Below are positions 5,636-6,224 of a stretch of DNA of 6,224 nucleotides, one piece after another. The stretch is from UBA4823 sp034436035 (GTDB taxonomy: Bacteria > Chloroflexota > Anaerolineae > Anaerolineales > UBA4823), in contig DAOTVW010000043.1 of the NCBI GenBank assembly GCA_034436035.1, positions 1 to 6,224 on the forward strand. The letters are read 5' to 3'. The stretch's first letter is position 1; each line of letters opens with the position of its first letter. The notes beneath the pieces are model-generated. The model did not search any database. It was not told the origin of the DNA and was given only the letters and a program-made list of their open reading frames with translations. The position numbers and the translations under genes were made by a program.

Positions 5636-6224
5636 TCAGGGTTTAATGACACTCAAATTATCGAACCAGACTTCTACACCATCTTCTTCCAAAGAGCCAA
5701 CCAATAAGCCAATATCTCCGCGAGAGAAATGCTCGTCCACTTGGGAGGTGAGAAAATGACCATTCACGGCAAGCGAGAGCTGGTTGCCGTTGCAACGAGC
5801 GCTCAAGTGGTTCGAGATCAAACCGCCATGAATGGCATTACTTGCTGCCATTAATTCTACCCCGATTAGTCCGAATTTACCAGAAACATTCGCAAAAATG
5901 CCATAATATCCATCGCTGGAAATAAGGAGGGCATCATAATTTGCCTCATTTTGATATCGGCAGATAATACCGTAAAGGTTGTGCTCGGAGCCATTCTTTT
6001 TTTGGGCATCTACTTCGATTTGGACATCCTCAAAAGAAAGACCCGCTGTGCTCACAACACGAAGATTGGGTTGATTTACACGGATACGATAAAAATCCTC
6101 CACATAATCGCTCGACGCTTGAGTGACATCCGCACGTTGCCATTGCGCAATGGGTTGGGAGAAATCATCTTGAAACAAAACACCACCAGGCGCTTGCAAA
6201 AAATCAAGGGGAATATTGCAAGCA
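5636..6224 (-). CDS. Putative lipoprotein with concanavalin A-like domain, 5' end cut
   Basis: The reading frame stays open to the right window edge, so the start and most of a signal peptide are missing. The first complete codons read Ala-Cys-Asn, and Cys at 6220-6218 in an AC context would fit the lipoylated cysteine of a bacterial lipobox; the preceding hydrophobic segment is off the window, so this is inference. From that cysteine 194 residues remain. They begin with a short linker and VLFQDDFSQPIAQW, then a probable beta-sandwich resembling the concanavalin A-like/DUF1080 folds of surface proteins: EDFYRIRVNQPN, IICRYQN, LLISSDGYYGIFANVSG, NHLSARCNG, LSLAVNG, GDIGLLVGS and, at the end, VWFDNLSVIKP. 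I recall similar lipoproteins from Chloroflexota. The ligand is unknown; carbohydrate binding is possible. The TTG at 6199 is not a real start, since homologous-looking sequence and the cysteine precede it. It ends one base before mtaB. Confidence 0.75.
   Translation of the reverse strand, partial: ACNIPLDFLQAPGGVLFQDDFSQPIAQWQRADVTQASSDYVEDFYRIRVNQPNLRVVSTAGLSFEDVQIEVDAQKKNGSEHNLYGIICRYQNEANYDALLISSDGYYGIFANVSGKFGLIGVELMAASNAIHGGLISNHLSARCNGNQLSLAVNGHFLTSQVDEHFSRGDIGLLVGSLEEDGVEVWFDNLSVIKP

Noticed and set aside
1..6224. CRISPR array, tRNA or rRNA gene, insertion sequence, toxin-antitoxin pair or defence system
   Set aside because: No direct repeats with spacers, no transposase or terminal repeats, and no uncovered stretch over 130 bp that could hold them; nearly the whole window is explained by housekeeping genes.

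Overview
All eight genes recognised in this window lie on the minus strand and form one compact, co-directional block. The first and last are cut by the window edges. In transcription order (right to left) they are: a truncated lipoprotein with a concanavalin A-like fold (6224-5636); mtaB, a tRNA t6A37 methylthiotransferase (5634-4339); a HIT-family nucleotide phosphoramidase of the HinT type (4298-3942); a GatB/YqeY-domain protein (3813-3370); a PgpH-type 7TM-HD phosphodiesterase (3313-1154); the rRNA maturation endonuclease ybeY (1157-693); a DgkA-type lipid kinase (688-299); and the start of an endonuclease IV (nfo) (299-1).

The set is bacterial housekeeping: a PgpH-YbeY-DgkA order as in Firmicutes, a two-domain-like HinT, and an extracellular lipoprotein resembling those I associate with Chloroflexota. 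Together with moderate GC content and genes without clear Shine-Dalgarno sites, this suggests a Chloroflexota bacterium, perhaps Anaerolineae. That is inference from protein resemblance recalled from memory; no marker gene such as rRNA is present.

Layout. The lipoprotein and mtaB are separated by one base. mtaB is followed by 40 bp and then hinT, and hinT by 128 bp and then yqeY. Both of these gaps carry a -10-like box placed so that transcription would start at, or within a base or two of, the ATG, which points to leaderless mRNAs for hinT and yqeY. A 56 bp gap with a small hairpin precedes pgpH. From pgpH on, the genes are fused head to tail: pgpH/ybeY share ATGA, ybeY and dgkA are 4 bp apart, and dgkA/nfo share TAATG. 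This is a likely translationally coupled operon.

How the genes fit together. PgpH (c-di-AMP hydrolysis), YbeY (16S rRNA 3' end maturation and ribosome quality control) and DgkA (recycling of undecaprenol or diacylglycerol at the membrane) form a conserved cell-envelope and ribosome cluster. MtaB and YqeY also relate to translation (tRNA modification; possible tRNA-linked role). Nfo (base excision repair) is a less usual last partner. I found no mobile element, CRISPR array, RNA gene, toxin-antitoxin pair or defence system, and no evidence for an undescribed system. The points of interest are regulatory (leaderless starts, overlaps, hairpin) and one active-site substitution in DgkA.
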